From: BOG-938 sp048498155
GTDB taxonomy: Bacteria; Pseudomonadota; Alphaproteobacteria; Caulobacterales; Caulobacteraceae
Direction: 5' to 3'
DNA length: 29,634 nt
Assembly: GCA_048498155.1 (NCBI GenBank)
Contig: JBEHYN010000038.1
Span: forward strand, 1-29,634
Shown here: piece after piece, positions 1-7,625 of the stretch
How positions within the stretch are numbered: position 1 is the first letter of the stretch
Layout: the number at the start of each line of letters is the position of its first letter
Notes under the pieces: generated by a model
Databases searched by the model: none
Seen by the model: only the letters and a program-made list of their open reading frames with translations
Told to the model about the DNA's origin: nothing
Program-made: the position numbers and the translations under genes

Positions 1-99
1 AATGGCTCCGCGCTACGCCGCCGGGCGACTGCAAACGCCAGCGCCAAGGGGGCTAACTTTCAAAGCGAAAGGGGGGACAACATTGGGTGCGAATTGACA
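1..99. mobile_element. Left copy of terminal inverted repeat, probable insertion-sequence tip
   Basis: Bases 2-99 are the exact reverse complement of 29537-29634, 98 bp without a mismatch. Read outward the repeat begins with TGT at the inner junction, and it contains two similar short motifs (GTTGTCCCCCC and GTTAGCCCCCTT). Repeated motifs inside the end are typical of IS21-family termini. The reading frame of the adjacent gene is open from the junction onward and meets a TGA (95-97) just inside the repeat, as expected if an element cut the gene. No transposase is visible, so the family is a guess. An assembly fold-back would give the same picture. Confidence 0.6.
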
Positions 100-100
100 C

Positions 101-466
101 GTAAGGCTGGACCCGATTCCGAACCCCGTGATCTTGACCTTCGACACCATGGCCTTCATCCCGCATGATGGCTATGTGCAGCATATATGGATAGATGTCC
201 AAGGACGGCGGGTGGGAGCGTGGACGTTCGAGGCCGGGAATGCGGAAGGCTTGCATATAGTATCCGTGCCTGCGGCGTTGGTGAGGAACGGTGCAGTGAC
301 GCTGGACTTTTCTTTTCCGGACGCGACCTCGCCAGCTGATCAGAAGCTGTCAGGCGACGTACGTCATTTGGCCCTGTTCGTGCGATCAATAGCCTTCGGC
401 AATCCGACAAATGTGGCTGAACATGGGGCTAGCAGCTCCCGCCAACGAGCCCGGCGCTCACCGTGA
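101..466 (+). CDS. 5'-truncated gene: C-terminal domain of a glycosyltransferase-type protein
   Basis: The frame is open from the repeat junction to the TGA at 464-466, about 121 residues. It reads as the C-terminal beta-rich domain found at the end of some large glycosyltransferases of polysaccharide loci (DUF7024-like). The sequence runs from a VILTFDT strand through WIDVQGRRVGAWTF to HLALFVRSI. No catalytic domain is present. The upstream part is missing because the terminal repeat starts at base 99. The GTG at 128 is probably internal rather than a start, because coding-like sequence continues upstream of it. rfbG begins 13 bases downstream, so the two were likely cotranscribed. The family assignment is by resemblance only. 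Confidence 0.6.
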   Translation, partial: VRLDPIPNPVILTFDTMAFIPHDGYVQHIWIDVQGRRVGAWTFEAGNAEGLHIVSVPAALVRNGAVTLDFSFPDATSPADQKLSGDVRHLALFVRSIAFGNPTNVAEHGASSSRQRARRSP

Positions 467-479
467 GGGGATCTGACGC

Positions 480-1535
480 TTGAAATCTTTCGCGGGCGAG
501 AGAGTGCTGGTTACTGGTCACACGGGCTTCAAGGGAGCTTGGCTGTCGAGTTGGCTGCTGGACGACGGAGTTCAACTCGCCGGTGTGGCGCTCGCGCCGG
601 AGTCGGATCGTCCAAGCCTATTCGGCGATCTGGGCCTCGCGGACCGAATGGCTTCGACCATCGGCGACATCCGCGATTTCGCGACCGTGCAAGGCGTCTT
701 CAAAAGCTTCCGGCCGACCGTGGTGTTCCACTTGGCAGCCCAGGCGCTGGTCCGGCGATCCTATGCGGACCCGCTGGAAACATTTGGTTCAAATGTCATG
801 GGCACCGCTCATATCCTTGAGGCGGCGCGGGCCTGCGACAGTGTGAAGGCCTTAGTCTGCGTGACGACCGACAAGGTCTACGACAATCGCGAATGGGTTT
901 GGGGCTACCGCGAGACTGACCCCTTAGGCGGTAAGGATCCTTATTCCGCTTCCAAGGCCGCTGCGGAACTTGTCGCTGGCGCCTATATGCAGACCCTGAT
1001 GCCGGAGCGCTTGAAAATGGCCACCGCGAAGGGAGGTAATGTGATCGGCGGCGGTGACTGGTCGCAAGATAGGCTGGTGCCTGACATTATTAGGGCTGCG
1101 GCAAAGGGCGAACCTCTCGTTGTGCGCAACCCCGGTGCGATGCGGCCCTGGCAACATGTCCTTGAGCTCGTGCGTGGTTATCTGTTGCTGGCTGGGCGAC
1201 TTCTAGAGGGTGACGCCGGCGCGGTGACGGCTTGGAACTTCGGCCCCAATCCCGAAAACGAGGTCGACGTAGCCACCCTGATCGAAGCAATGCGCGCACG
1301 CTGGGGCGATGACGCTCCTTCTGTGAGGATCGAGCCGTCGCCGCTCAAGGAGGCGAAGCATTTGAAGCTGGATATCGCCAAAGCAGCGGCGGAACTCGGC
1401 TGGCGCCCCTCACTTGGGTTTGCAGAAACGATCGCGCTCACCGTCGATTGGTACCGCGCGTACCAAGCCGACTCGTCATGCGCCCGCTTCCTCGTGGCGA
1501 AGCAGATCGACGATTACCGCGTTCGGCTTGGATAG
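480..1535 (+). CDS. rfbG: CDP-glucose 4,6-dehydratase
   Basis: A 351-residue extended short-chain dehydrogenase that converts CDP-D-glucose to CDP-4-keto-6-deoxyglucose, the entry point to CDP-dideoxysugars and related O-antigen sugars. The N-terminal Rossmann motif TGHTGFKG, with the K characteristic of this subfamily, is at about residues 12-19. VCVTTDKVYDN supplies the catalytic Thr-Asp-Lys, and YSASK supplies the active-site Tyr and Lys. Length matches the family (about 350-360). The start is TTG at 480, with a purine-rich GAGGGG at 465-470 about nine bases upstream. No partner rfbF (cytidylyltransferase) or rfbH is in the window, so these may lie upstream of the truncated end or elsewhere. 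It converges on the lectin gene. Confidence 0.9.
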   Translation: MKSFAGERVLVTGHTGFKGAWLSSWLLDDGVQLAGVALAPESDRPSLFGDLGLADRMASTIGDIRDFATVQGVFKSFRPTVVFHLAAQALVRRSYADPLETFGSNVMGTAHILEAARACDSVKALVCVTTDKVYDNREWVWGYRETDPLGGKDPYSASKAAAELVAGAYMQTLMPERLKMATAKGGNVIGGGDWSQDRLVPDIIRAAAKGEPLVVRNPGAMRPWQHVLELVRGYLLLAGRLLEGDAGAVTAWNFGPNPENEVDVATLIEAMRARWGDDAPSVRIEPSPLKEAKHLKLDIAKAAAELGWRPSLGFAETIALTVDWYRAYQADSSCARFLVAKQIDDYRVRLG

Positions 1536-1544
1536 ATGATTCGA

Positions 1545-2399
1545 TTATCCCTTCGCCGTGAGGTTCTTTGACGTCCAGATAACGGCGCCCGCCTGGTCAT
1601 GCAGACGCAATTCTCCCTGGTCACTCAATTCGAGGTGAATGCCCCCCTGGCGGCCGTTGGTCTGTGAACTCCAAGTCGCTAGCCCGCCGACATAGATCAC
1701 CAAGTTGCCGTCAGCCTGAAGGGCCAGGAACGCCCCACCAGCCGCCGCGGGAGGATTTCCTATGGTCAAAACGGTCTCGTCAATCATTCCATTCGAAGCC
1801 GCAGTCGCGATACGGATGACGCCCGACGGTTCGAGGACCATGACGTATCTATTCAGGGGAGAAGCAAGGCAGCCGCCCGGACCCATCGCGGCTGGGGAAT
1901 CCAAGCCCTTAGGGCAAAGACGGGCATCGACTTGGGTGGACCAAATGGTCGTTCCATTGGCGTCACGAATTGTGAGGCTGCCGTTATCGTTGACCCCCAG
2001 TCGGTACCGCCCGGCCTTGCCCGAGGAGTGCGAATCCCAAATCGGCTTTTGCCCGTCGTAAATGACGAGATTGCCATCGTCCTGAAAATAGGCTGCAGCG
2101 CTGCCAGATGACGAGCTCCGGCTCGCAGTCGTCCACGAAACTTCGCCAGCGGCGCCTGCGGGCGTGACCTTTGCCAACTTCAGGGCGCCGGACGCTTGCA
2201 TCAGCAGTACGTAGGCTTTGTTTTTTGAGAGGATGCAGGACGAGGTCCCCAAGTGCGACGGGGAATCAATTCCCTCTGAGGCGCAAAATTCGATGTTGAA
2301 GTTAGGCAATAGGTTGGCGGCGGCGCGGTCTTCCGCCTTTTCACAAGCGGTCATCGCCGCAAGCGCTGCCACGGCAACGGCCATTCGAATAGCGCCCAA
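1545..2399 (-). CDS. Secreted lipoprotein with two bulb-type (mannose-binding) lectin domains
   Basis: A 284-residue protein with a short hydrophobic signal and a lipobox-like MTAC at about residues 16-19, so it is probably a lipid-anchored envelope protein. Two homologous halves follow, each starting with a Cys-(x)n-DSP-(x)n-Cys pair. Each half contains one canonical bulb-lectin motif QxDxNxVxY (QDDGNLVIY and QADGNLVIY) plus two degenerate copies (for example NDNGSLTI and SDQGELRL), giving the three-fold repeat of a beta-prism II fold. The family binds mannose-type glycans; a ligand here is inferred only. The start is TTG at 2399, with GGGAGGA ending seven bases upstream; the ATG at 2384 would leave a shorter signal. 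It converges on rfbG, with nine bases between the stops. Confidence 0.8.
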   Translation of the reverse strand: MGAIRMAVAVAALAAMTACEKAEDRAAANLLPNFNIEFCASEGIDSPSHLGTSSCILSKNKAYVLLMQASGALKLAKVTPAGAAGEVSWTTASRSSSSGSAAAYFQDDGNLVIYDGQKPIWDSHSSGKAGRYRLGVNDNGSLTIRDANGTTIWSTQVDARLCPKGLDSPAAMGPGGCLASPLNRYVMVLEPSGVIRIATAASNGMIDETVLTIGNPPAAAGGAFLALQADGNLVIYVGGLATWSSQTNGRQGGIHLELSDQGELRLHDQAGAVIWTSKNLTAKG

Positions 2400-2776
2400 T
2401 TAAAGTCCTCCCAAACCAGCGTCCCGGTGTCCACGTGTTCCACGATGGCGACTCAGAAACTCACGGGCGCCCTAGGGGGCGGGAGTGAATCTCTGACTTT
2501 CCAGAAGCACTCGAACTATATGATTCTGTTGTGCTTTTCCGAGCTTTAAGCTCGCCCCAAGGGTGACCCATTCGGGGACGAACTTCAGATTCTGCACACT
2601 AGAGTCATCAAAACCAGACAAAAAGGGTCTAGCGCCAACCGCGGAAGACGCAAAGACAAGCGGGCCAATATCCGGTTGCGCATACGTCGCGACCCGGCTT
2701 CGCCGATGCCCTGTCTGAACTCAAAATTTCCGTCGGGCCAGCGTCGCATGGTTCTGCAGAACAAAGCACGAGCGCG
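2400..2776. other. Non-coding stretch
   Basis: About 380 bases between the start of the lectin gene and the acyltransferase remnant. Short open frames exist but none has a recognisable domain or a good start. The ribosome site of the lectin gene (TCCTCCC on the plus strand, 2406-2412) is at its left edge. It may include further decayed sequence from the remnant's neighbourhood. I see no repeat or RNA gene. Confidence 0.5.
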
Positions 2777-3082
2777 CTATGCTTGGGAGCTGACCGACCT
2801 GAATACAAGATCGAGCGGCAGCTTAACCCGCCGAAATGACCGATAAAGCTGCTGGCTCGGCGCCTCGACCGCAATGTGGATGAACCAGGCGACGGCAAAC
2901 GCGGCAGCGACGGCAAGCACGGTCGAAACGGATGCACGGACACCGGCTCCAATCAAGATACGCAGCACCAGGATCCCAAGCAGCGCATGGCCGACATATA
3001 GTGGGTAACCACCCCCAGGACACGAGCGGTAGGTTGCTGGACACAGTGAGTCAACGGGAGTCGGGGCCATATTGAACATCAA
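2777..3082 (-). pseudogene. Remnant of an acyltransferase-3 (OafA/YrhL type) membrane protein
   Basis: The last 90 or so residues resemble the C-terminus of integral-membrane acyltransferases that O-acetylate glycans. They include GYPLYVGHALLGIL (the family's S-Y-x-L-Y-x-x-H helix), then a hydrophobic helix, then an amphipathic end like the usual 'ERP' tail. A complete protein would be 350-400 residues. The expected upstream sequence (SSNLPLVSWG) is in another frame, joined near the C-run at about 3008-3015, and it meets a TGA shortly before that. So the gene is both truncated and frameshifted. The remnant lies 12 bases below the stop of the GT2 gene, suggesting loss of an O-acetylation step from this locus. 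Confidence 0.65.
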
Positions 3083-3094
3083 AACCGAGCGCCG

Positions 3095-4753
3095 TTATAC
3101 TGCCAGCCGCCGTCCACTTTCATTGTTCAGGTCCAATCCTGCAGGATAGAACGGGTCGGTGGCGATCACTTGGGACCAGCGAGCCAGAAAGAGGGACTTT
3201 TCCCGATATCTCTGCATCAGCACCTGCTGATCCCGCTCGGCGTGGGCAAGTGATACAGACTCCATGTGAATCAGGATTGATTTGGGTTCGAAGACGTTGC
3301 GCAAGCCACGTTTGTAGAGTTTCAAACCGTAGTCGACATCTTGAAATGAAATAGCAAGCTGCTCGTCAAAACCTCCCACCGCCTCGAAGGCGGCGCGGTC
3401 GGTCAGAAGCACCGCGCCCGTCAGGCAACTCACTTCTCTCGCCCCCATGGTCAGGCCAAGGTGATCGTCTGCGGGTAATGCGGCGCCGCGTAGGATGTGG
3501 CCCACCCCATCGGGGAAACGCAGATACATTCCGGCGTGCTGAACCCGTTCATTTGGATAGAGCAGCAAAGGACCAACCGACCCTGTCCCGGGTCTCATCA
3601 GTTGGTTAAGAAGGACCGGCAGCCAGTCCTCGCTCACTGGGGCCAAGTCGTCGTTGAGAAACAGCAGCGGCCCCATGCCTTGGGATCTGCGCACGCCCGC
3701 GTTGCACAGACGTGAGAAATTGAATGGCTCGTCTGCCGCGATCACCTGCACCCGGGGCTCGCCAGCCAAGTCTTCCAACGTGCGCACCGCATGGGGATTT
3801 GAGGTCCCGTTGGAAAGGATGATCACTTCGGCTAACTCAGAGTGATCAAGCCTCAGAAGCTGACGGACTAGCTGCCGGGTGAGGTGCCCTTTGTCCCGCG
3901 TACATACTATGGCCGAAACGCCGGCGCGAACCCGTGTGTGGCGGGCCGTGGGCGGATTCGGCGGGTGCATTGGCTCGAACAGCGGATCGGAGCGTACACC
4001 AAGCTGCAAGAGCGGTTGGCGGATATGGCGCCAACCCGCGCGCGCTTCCGCCACCGAACGTCTGACGCACCAAGCCAGGATAGCTTCGCGGGGATGGCGG
4101 GTTCCGGCCTCCAGCAAGACCGAGCCTTGAACCGCCGCACGCGAAAATATGTAGTCTCGGCTTTCCAACAAGGTGGGATTTGGTCCAGGCAGCAGGAGAG
4201 GCTGCACCGTCTCGCCCACACGGCGGAACAGGTTGAAAGTGATTATCTCCGCGCCGTTTTCGGCATAGGCCAGCAATTCGGGCAACAGCTGCTCGCACGG
4301 AAGGTCGCCCGGCTGCAGAAAAACGTAGAGAAAGTGGCGCTCAGGGACCACATCGGCCGCGTCGACGACCGACGCATTAGGCCCCAATCGTTCGCTGGCT
4401 TGAAGCGTCAGGCCCACCCCGTCAGGACCACCGGACAAGAGGAAGACGACCCGTGGGGGCGGGGAAAGCAACGTCTTGCCCCGCCTATGGGTTGGCGCAC
4501 TTGTCCATCGCTCCCATACGGCCAACGGCACGGTCCCCACCATGTCCAGTTCAGGGGGCCAAGCATGCGCCTTTCGCGTTTGAGCCAGCACAGCGGTTGC
4601 CACAGAGAGGAATGGCTGCTGTCCGTACGCCAATTTGATCGTATCGCCCAGGCCCCGAGCCCGCAGCGCTCGTGCGGCGATCCCCGCCACGCCGGTCAAT
4701 CCATGCCGGGTGATCGCGCCGCGAATCCTGCGAAGTCCATTGCTCAGCTTCAC
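3095..4753 (-). CDS. GT2-family glycosyltransferase with an extra N-terminal domain
   Basis: A protein of about 552 residues. The C-terminal half (from about residue 275) is a clear GT-A, family 2 domain. It opens with VSAIVCTRDKG, has the metal-binding NDD at about 367-369 (FLNDDL), and ends with LTGAVLLTDRAAFEAVGGFDE followed by FQDVDYGLKL, the acceptor-side signature of O-antigen and rhamnan transferases. The N-terminal 250 residues contain weaker GT-A-like pieces (FLQPGDLPCEQLLPELL, AEIITFNLF) without a metal motif, so it may be a degenerate first domain. I place the start at GTG 4753, six bases after GGAGG (4760-4764); an upstream ATG at 4810 has no such site. It probably adds a sugar in the glycan built here; the linkage is unknown. 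Confidence 0.8.
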   Translation of the reverse strand: MKLSNGLRRIRGAITRHGLTGVAGIAARALRARGLGDTIKLAYGQQPFLSVATAVLAQTRKAHAWPPELDMVGTVPLAVWERWTSAPTHRRGKTLLSPPPRVVFLLSGGPDGVGLTLQASERLGPNASVVDAADVVPERHFLYVFLQPGDLPCEQLLPELLAYAENGAEIITFNLFRRVGETVQPLLLPGPNPTLLESRDYIFSRAAVQGSVLLEAGTRHPREAILAWCVRRSVAEARAGWRHIRQPLLQLGVRSDPLFEPMHPPNPPTARHTRVRAGVSAIVCTRDKGHLTRQLVRQLLRLDHSELAEVIILSNGTSNPHAVRTLEDLAGEPRVQVIAADEPFNFSRLCNAGVRRSQGMGPLLFLNDDLAPVSEDWLPVLLNQLMRPGTGSVGPLLLYPNERVQHAGMYLRFPDGVGHILRGAALPADDHLGLTMGAREVSCLTGAVLLTDRAAFEAVGGFDEQLAISFQDVDYGLKLYKRGLRNVFEPKSILIHMESVSLAHAERDQQVLMQRYREKSLFLARWSQVIATDPFYPAGLDLNNESGRRLAV

Positions 4754-5013
4754 CTTGCACCTCCAACGACCCCGCCGGCCGTCATGCGCTAGGCGCCGTC
4801 GGCCCCGCATGAGTTGATCAAGGATACCGCTTTAGATCGCTTTGGACGATGGATGCGTTCCGCGTCAATGACGGCCGTGGGTCGCGAGGTCGTGGTTTGA
4901 GTGCGGCGAGGGGGCGCCTCATCACAACAAAAGGGTTGTCCTTTGAGCGGCGAAAAGCATAACCAAGACAATTAGGTTGCACTCGCGAAACACTCCCGCG
5001 CTATCGGGATGCA

Positions 5014-6273
5014 ATGCCCAAACCTTCAGGGACAGATACAGGGAACATGCAGCTCGGCTCGCGCATAAGTCGGTTCGCCTTTAGTGTCTGTGCGGATCTG
5101 CATGAACGAGAGGTGCTTCAGGCCGAGCAGCGGCTGCTCACTTTCCTCACCAACAAAGACAGAGGCCGCGCAGACGCTCATCCGGCCATCGCCAGCTGGG
5201 TTCAACAGGTGCAGGAAAGCAACAAACAACGAATTGCTGAAATCGAGGCGCGGAAGATTTACAAAGTCGCTTCGGTTTGCCGTGCCCTCATTATTCGATT
5301 GCCAAGCTCGGCCAGACGACGTGTCAAATGGACTACTCGCTTTCGTCTCAACTTCTTGCGGACTAATCTGGCGCAAAATCACCAACCGACCTGGCCCACC
5401 AATGACTTCGCGATTGCTGTGCCGTTCGAAAAGAGCTTCCCCAAGCCGTTACTAACTGACTCCATCGGCGTGGTGGCGCACATCTACTACCCGGACATCG
5501 CCCCCGAGATTCGAAGCCATCTCAACCATATCCCCGGGCGGGTCGATCTGTATCTATCGACAGATAGCGCCGTAAAACAGCGCCGTATCCGGAGAGTGTT
5601 TGCGACGTGGTCAAAAGGTCACGTGGAGGTTCGCGTCGCACCGAACCGTGGGCGCGACGTGGCGCCCAAACTGATAACATTTCGTGAGGTTTATGACCGG
5701 CACCCGCTCGTGCTCCACCTGCACGGCAAGAAGTCGCTTCATGAAACGCTGCTCAGAATGTGGCGCCCCTACATTTTTGAAAACCTGATCGGTGACGAGC
5801 GCGTTATCTCGAGCATTTTGTCCGCATTCGAGCACGATTCTCGAATCGGAATTATTGCCTCCGATCACTACTTTCCAGTCAAAGGAAATATTTCATGGGT
5901 GCGGAACCTACAACTCGCTGAGGGGCTCGGACGGCAAATGGGGGTCCAGATTACCAGCAACGCTCCGCTGGAATTTCCGTCAGGATCTATGTTTTGGGCC
6001 CGCAGTGCTGCGCTCCGGCCGCTGCTTGATCTGAATCTGTCCGCGGATGACTTCCCACCGGAAACCGGCCAGGAAGATGCGACCCTCGCTCACGCCGTCG
6101 AACGCATGTATTTCTATGCATGTGAAATTGCTGGGCTGAAGTGGCTAAAGGTTTGCAGGCCTGAATTGGCCCACGAACGCCCGAAAGCGCTTGTGCAGGT
6201 TCGAGACGAGACGGACCTTGCAGATTTTCTCGAAAATAAAGCTGGGAGCTTAGAGATCAAGCGCGCTCTGTAA
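5014..6273 (+). CDS. RgpF-like rhamnan-synthesis glycosyltransferase
   Basis: A 419-residue protein resembling the rhamnan synthesis F family (PF05045). The visible landmarks are VVAHIYYPDIAPEI at about residue 150, DLYLSTDS, the very characteristic PNRGRDVAPKL, LHLHGKKSLH, WRPYIFENLIG, FPSGSMFWARSAALRPLLDL, and DDFPPETGQEDATLAHAVER. Members add rhamnose or similar residues to cell-surface polysaccharides, which fits the nearby rmlA and rmlB. The first 120 residues are not conserved in motif and are rich in basic residues. Start: ATG 5014 is in frame, but ATG 5047 is also possible; neither has a strong Shine-Dalgarno. The gene is transcribed alone, divergent from the GT2 gene and convergent with the GT4 gene. 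Its base composition is more AT-rich than the manC-acs side, as is common for exchanged glycan genes. Confidence 0.85.
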   Translation: MPKPSGTDTGNMQLGSRISRFAFSVCADLHEREVLQAEQRLLTFLTNKDRGRADAHPAIASWVQQVQESNKQRIAEIEARKIYKVASVCRALIIRLPSSARRRVKWTTRFRLNFLRTNLAQNHQPTWPTNDFAIAVPFEKSFPKPLLTDSIGVVAHIYYPDIAPEIRSHLNHIPGRVDLYLSTDSAVKQRRIRRVFATWSKGHVEVRVAPNRGRDVAPKLITFREVYDRHPLVLHLHGKKSLHETLLRMWRPYIFENLIGDERVISSILSAFEHDSRIGIIASDHYFPVKGNISWVRNLQLAEGLGRQMGVQITSNAPLEFPSGSMFWARSAALRPLLDLNLSADDFPPETGQEDATLAHAVERMYFYACEIAGLKWLKVCRPELAHERPKALVQVRDETDLADFLENKAGSLEIKRAL

Positions 6274-6312
6274 ATCGGCCGATCAAGCTCATCGACCGCG
6301 CTCTTGGCGAGC

Positions 6313-7569
6313 TCAGGATAGAAAGCTTACAAACGGCTGCTCCATCAACCGATCCCTCGCCCACGCCTCGCCCAACTGCTGAGAAGCGGCGGGAGCCGCT
6401 TGCACTAGCCGACGGTAGAAATCCGGGTCGTCAACCAATTTTCGTATCAGTTCAGCGGCGTGATCCAGGTCGGGATCGGCCCATCGCGCACCGCCATAGC
6501 GTCCTGTGGGATCCTGGGTTGGAACAAGTCGGCTGCGCACCAAGCCCTCCGCTAGGCTAGCGGTCATGAAATCCAAGTTGCCCGACCATCCGGTAGCAAT
6601 GACTGGTTTGCCCAGACTCAACGCTTCCGCGAGGACGAGGCCAAATCCTTCCGAGCGGTGAAGCGAGATCACGGCATCTATGCTCGCCAAGAAAGCCGCG
6701 ATTCCGGCCCGGTCAAGCTCTTCAACGAAGAAGCAAATATCTGGGCGCCCCGCCGCCGCCGCCTCCAGTTCAGCTACGCCTAGGGCGTCTTCGTCCGCAT
6801 GGATCAGCTTGATAACAAGACAGGCCGAAGAGGAAGGTTGCGGAAACGCGCGCCGGAACGCAGTCACAGCCCCGAGCGGGTTTTTACGCGCCAGGACTGA
6901 GAGGCAGTCAGCAAAAGCGGCGAACACCATCCCTTCTGCGGGCATGCCAAACCGAGCCCGATCCGATTCAGCGGCCTCCATCTTAATCATGGGGTGGGGC
7001 ATGACCTTCGTTAGGCGCGCGTGTGGCCGAATCGCATCGGCCACAAAGTGGCTGGGCGCCCATATCTCATGGAACTCCCGGGCAACTTTCTTCCAATCAT
7101 GGGGCAATGTTTCGAGCTCCCACGCCCAGATGCCTATTCTGTAGCGGTCGCGCCAATAGCGGTGAGGAATTTTTTGAAGGACCGCTGCCGCTTCTGGGGC
7201 GTTGCAGTGTAAAATCCAAACTCCGCCGGGGTCGGACGGGAACAAGACTTTATCGTAGGGGCCCGGTGGTTCCGAACTGAGCATTGGACCGACGTCGTGC
7301 CGGACGCAGTGAAATCCGGCATCTTCAAAACCTGAAGCCGTCAGGTTGGCCGCCTGCCCTAGGCCGAGTACCTTATTTAGATATCCAGATACGATTAGCG
7401 GCCCGGGCCTGGGCACGCAGGGCGCGCGCCTGAATAGTCGCGATGTAAAATCTGGTATCAAGTAAAGACAATGGGCTAATGGACTTGTGACACGGCGAAT
7501 CGAATTTGGGACAGGCAATGCCCTCCATATTTGTTGGAACTTGAAGAATATGCGAGGCGCGATTTTCAT
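6313..7569 (-). CDS. GT4-family glycosyltransferase
   Basis: A protein of about 418 residues. It has a GT-B N-terminal nucleotide loop (GYLNKVLGLGQAAN) and a C-terminal E-x7-E signature in HRSEGFGLVLAEALSLGKP followed by VIATGWSGN, typical of family 4 retaining transferases. IWAWELETLP and EIWAPSHFVADAI are usual mid-domain motifs of the mannosyl- and rhamnosyl-transferase members. Start: ATG 7569, directly preceded by an in-frame TTG (7572); no strong ribosome site is visible. It is the last gene of the wzm-wzt-rmlA-rmlB-GT4 operon, 56 bases after rmlB, and is convergent with the RgpF-like gene. The sugar donor is probably one of the nucleotide sugars made nearby, but this is inference. Confidence 0.85.
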   Translation of the reverse strand: MKIAPRIFFKFQQIWRALPVPNSIRRVTSPLAHCLYLIPDFTSRLFRRAPCVPRPGPLIVSGYLNKVLGLGQAANLTASGFEDAGFHCVRHDVGPMLSSEPPGPYDKVLFPSDPGGVWILHCNAPEAAAVLQKIPHRYWRDRYRIGIWAWELETLPHDWKKVAREFHEIWAPSHFVADAIRPHARLTKVMPHPMIKMEAAESDRARFGMPAEGMVFAAFADCLSVLARKNPLGAVTAFRRAFPQPSSSACLVIKLIHADEDALGVAELEAAAAGRPDICFFVEELDRAGIAAFLASIDAVISLHRSEGFGLVLAEALSLGKPVIATGWSGNLDFMTASLAEGLVRSRLVPTQDPTGRYGGARWADPDLDHAAELIRKLVDDPDFYRRLVQAAPAASQQLGEAWARDRLMEQPFVSFLS

Positions 7570-7625
7570 CAAAAATTACCATCGTAGGTCGAAACAGCCG
7601 ATTCCGATTGAATGTCTGCGCATCC

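Noticed and set aside
3884..4792. A 302-codon plus-strand frame opposite the GT2 gene
   Set aside because: Composition is typical of an antisense shadow, and the minus-strand frame has clear GT2 motifs.
4936..4960. Possible sigma-70 promoter (TTGTCC, then CATAAC) before the RgpF-like gene
   Set aside because: Hexamers are too weak to separate from chance.
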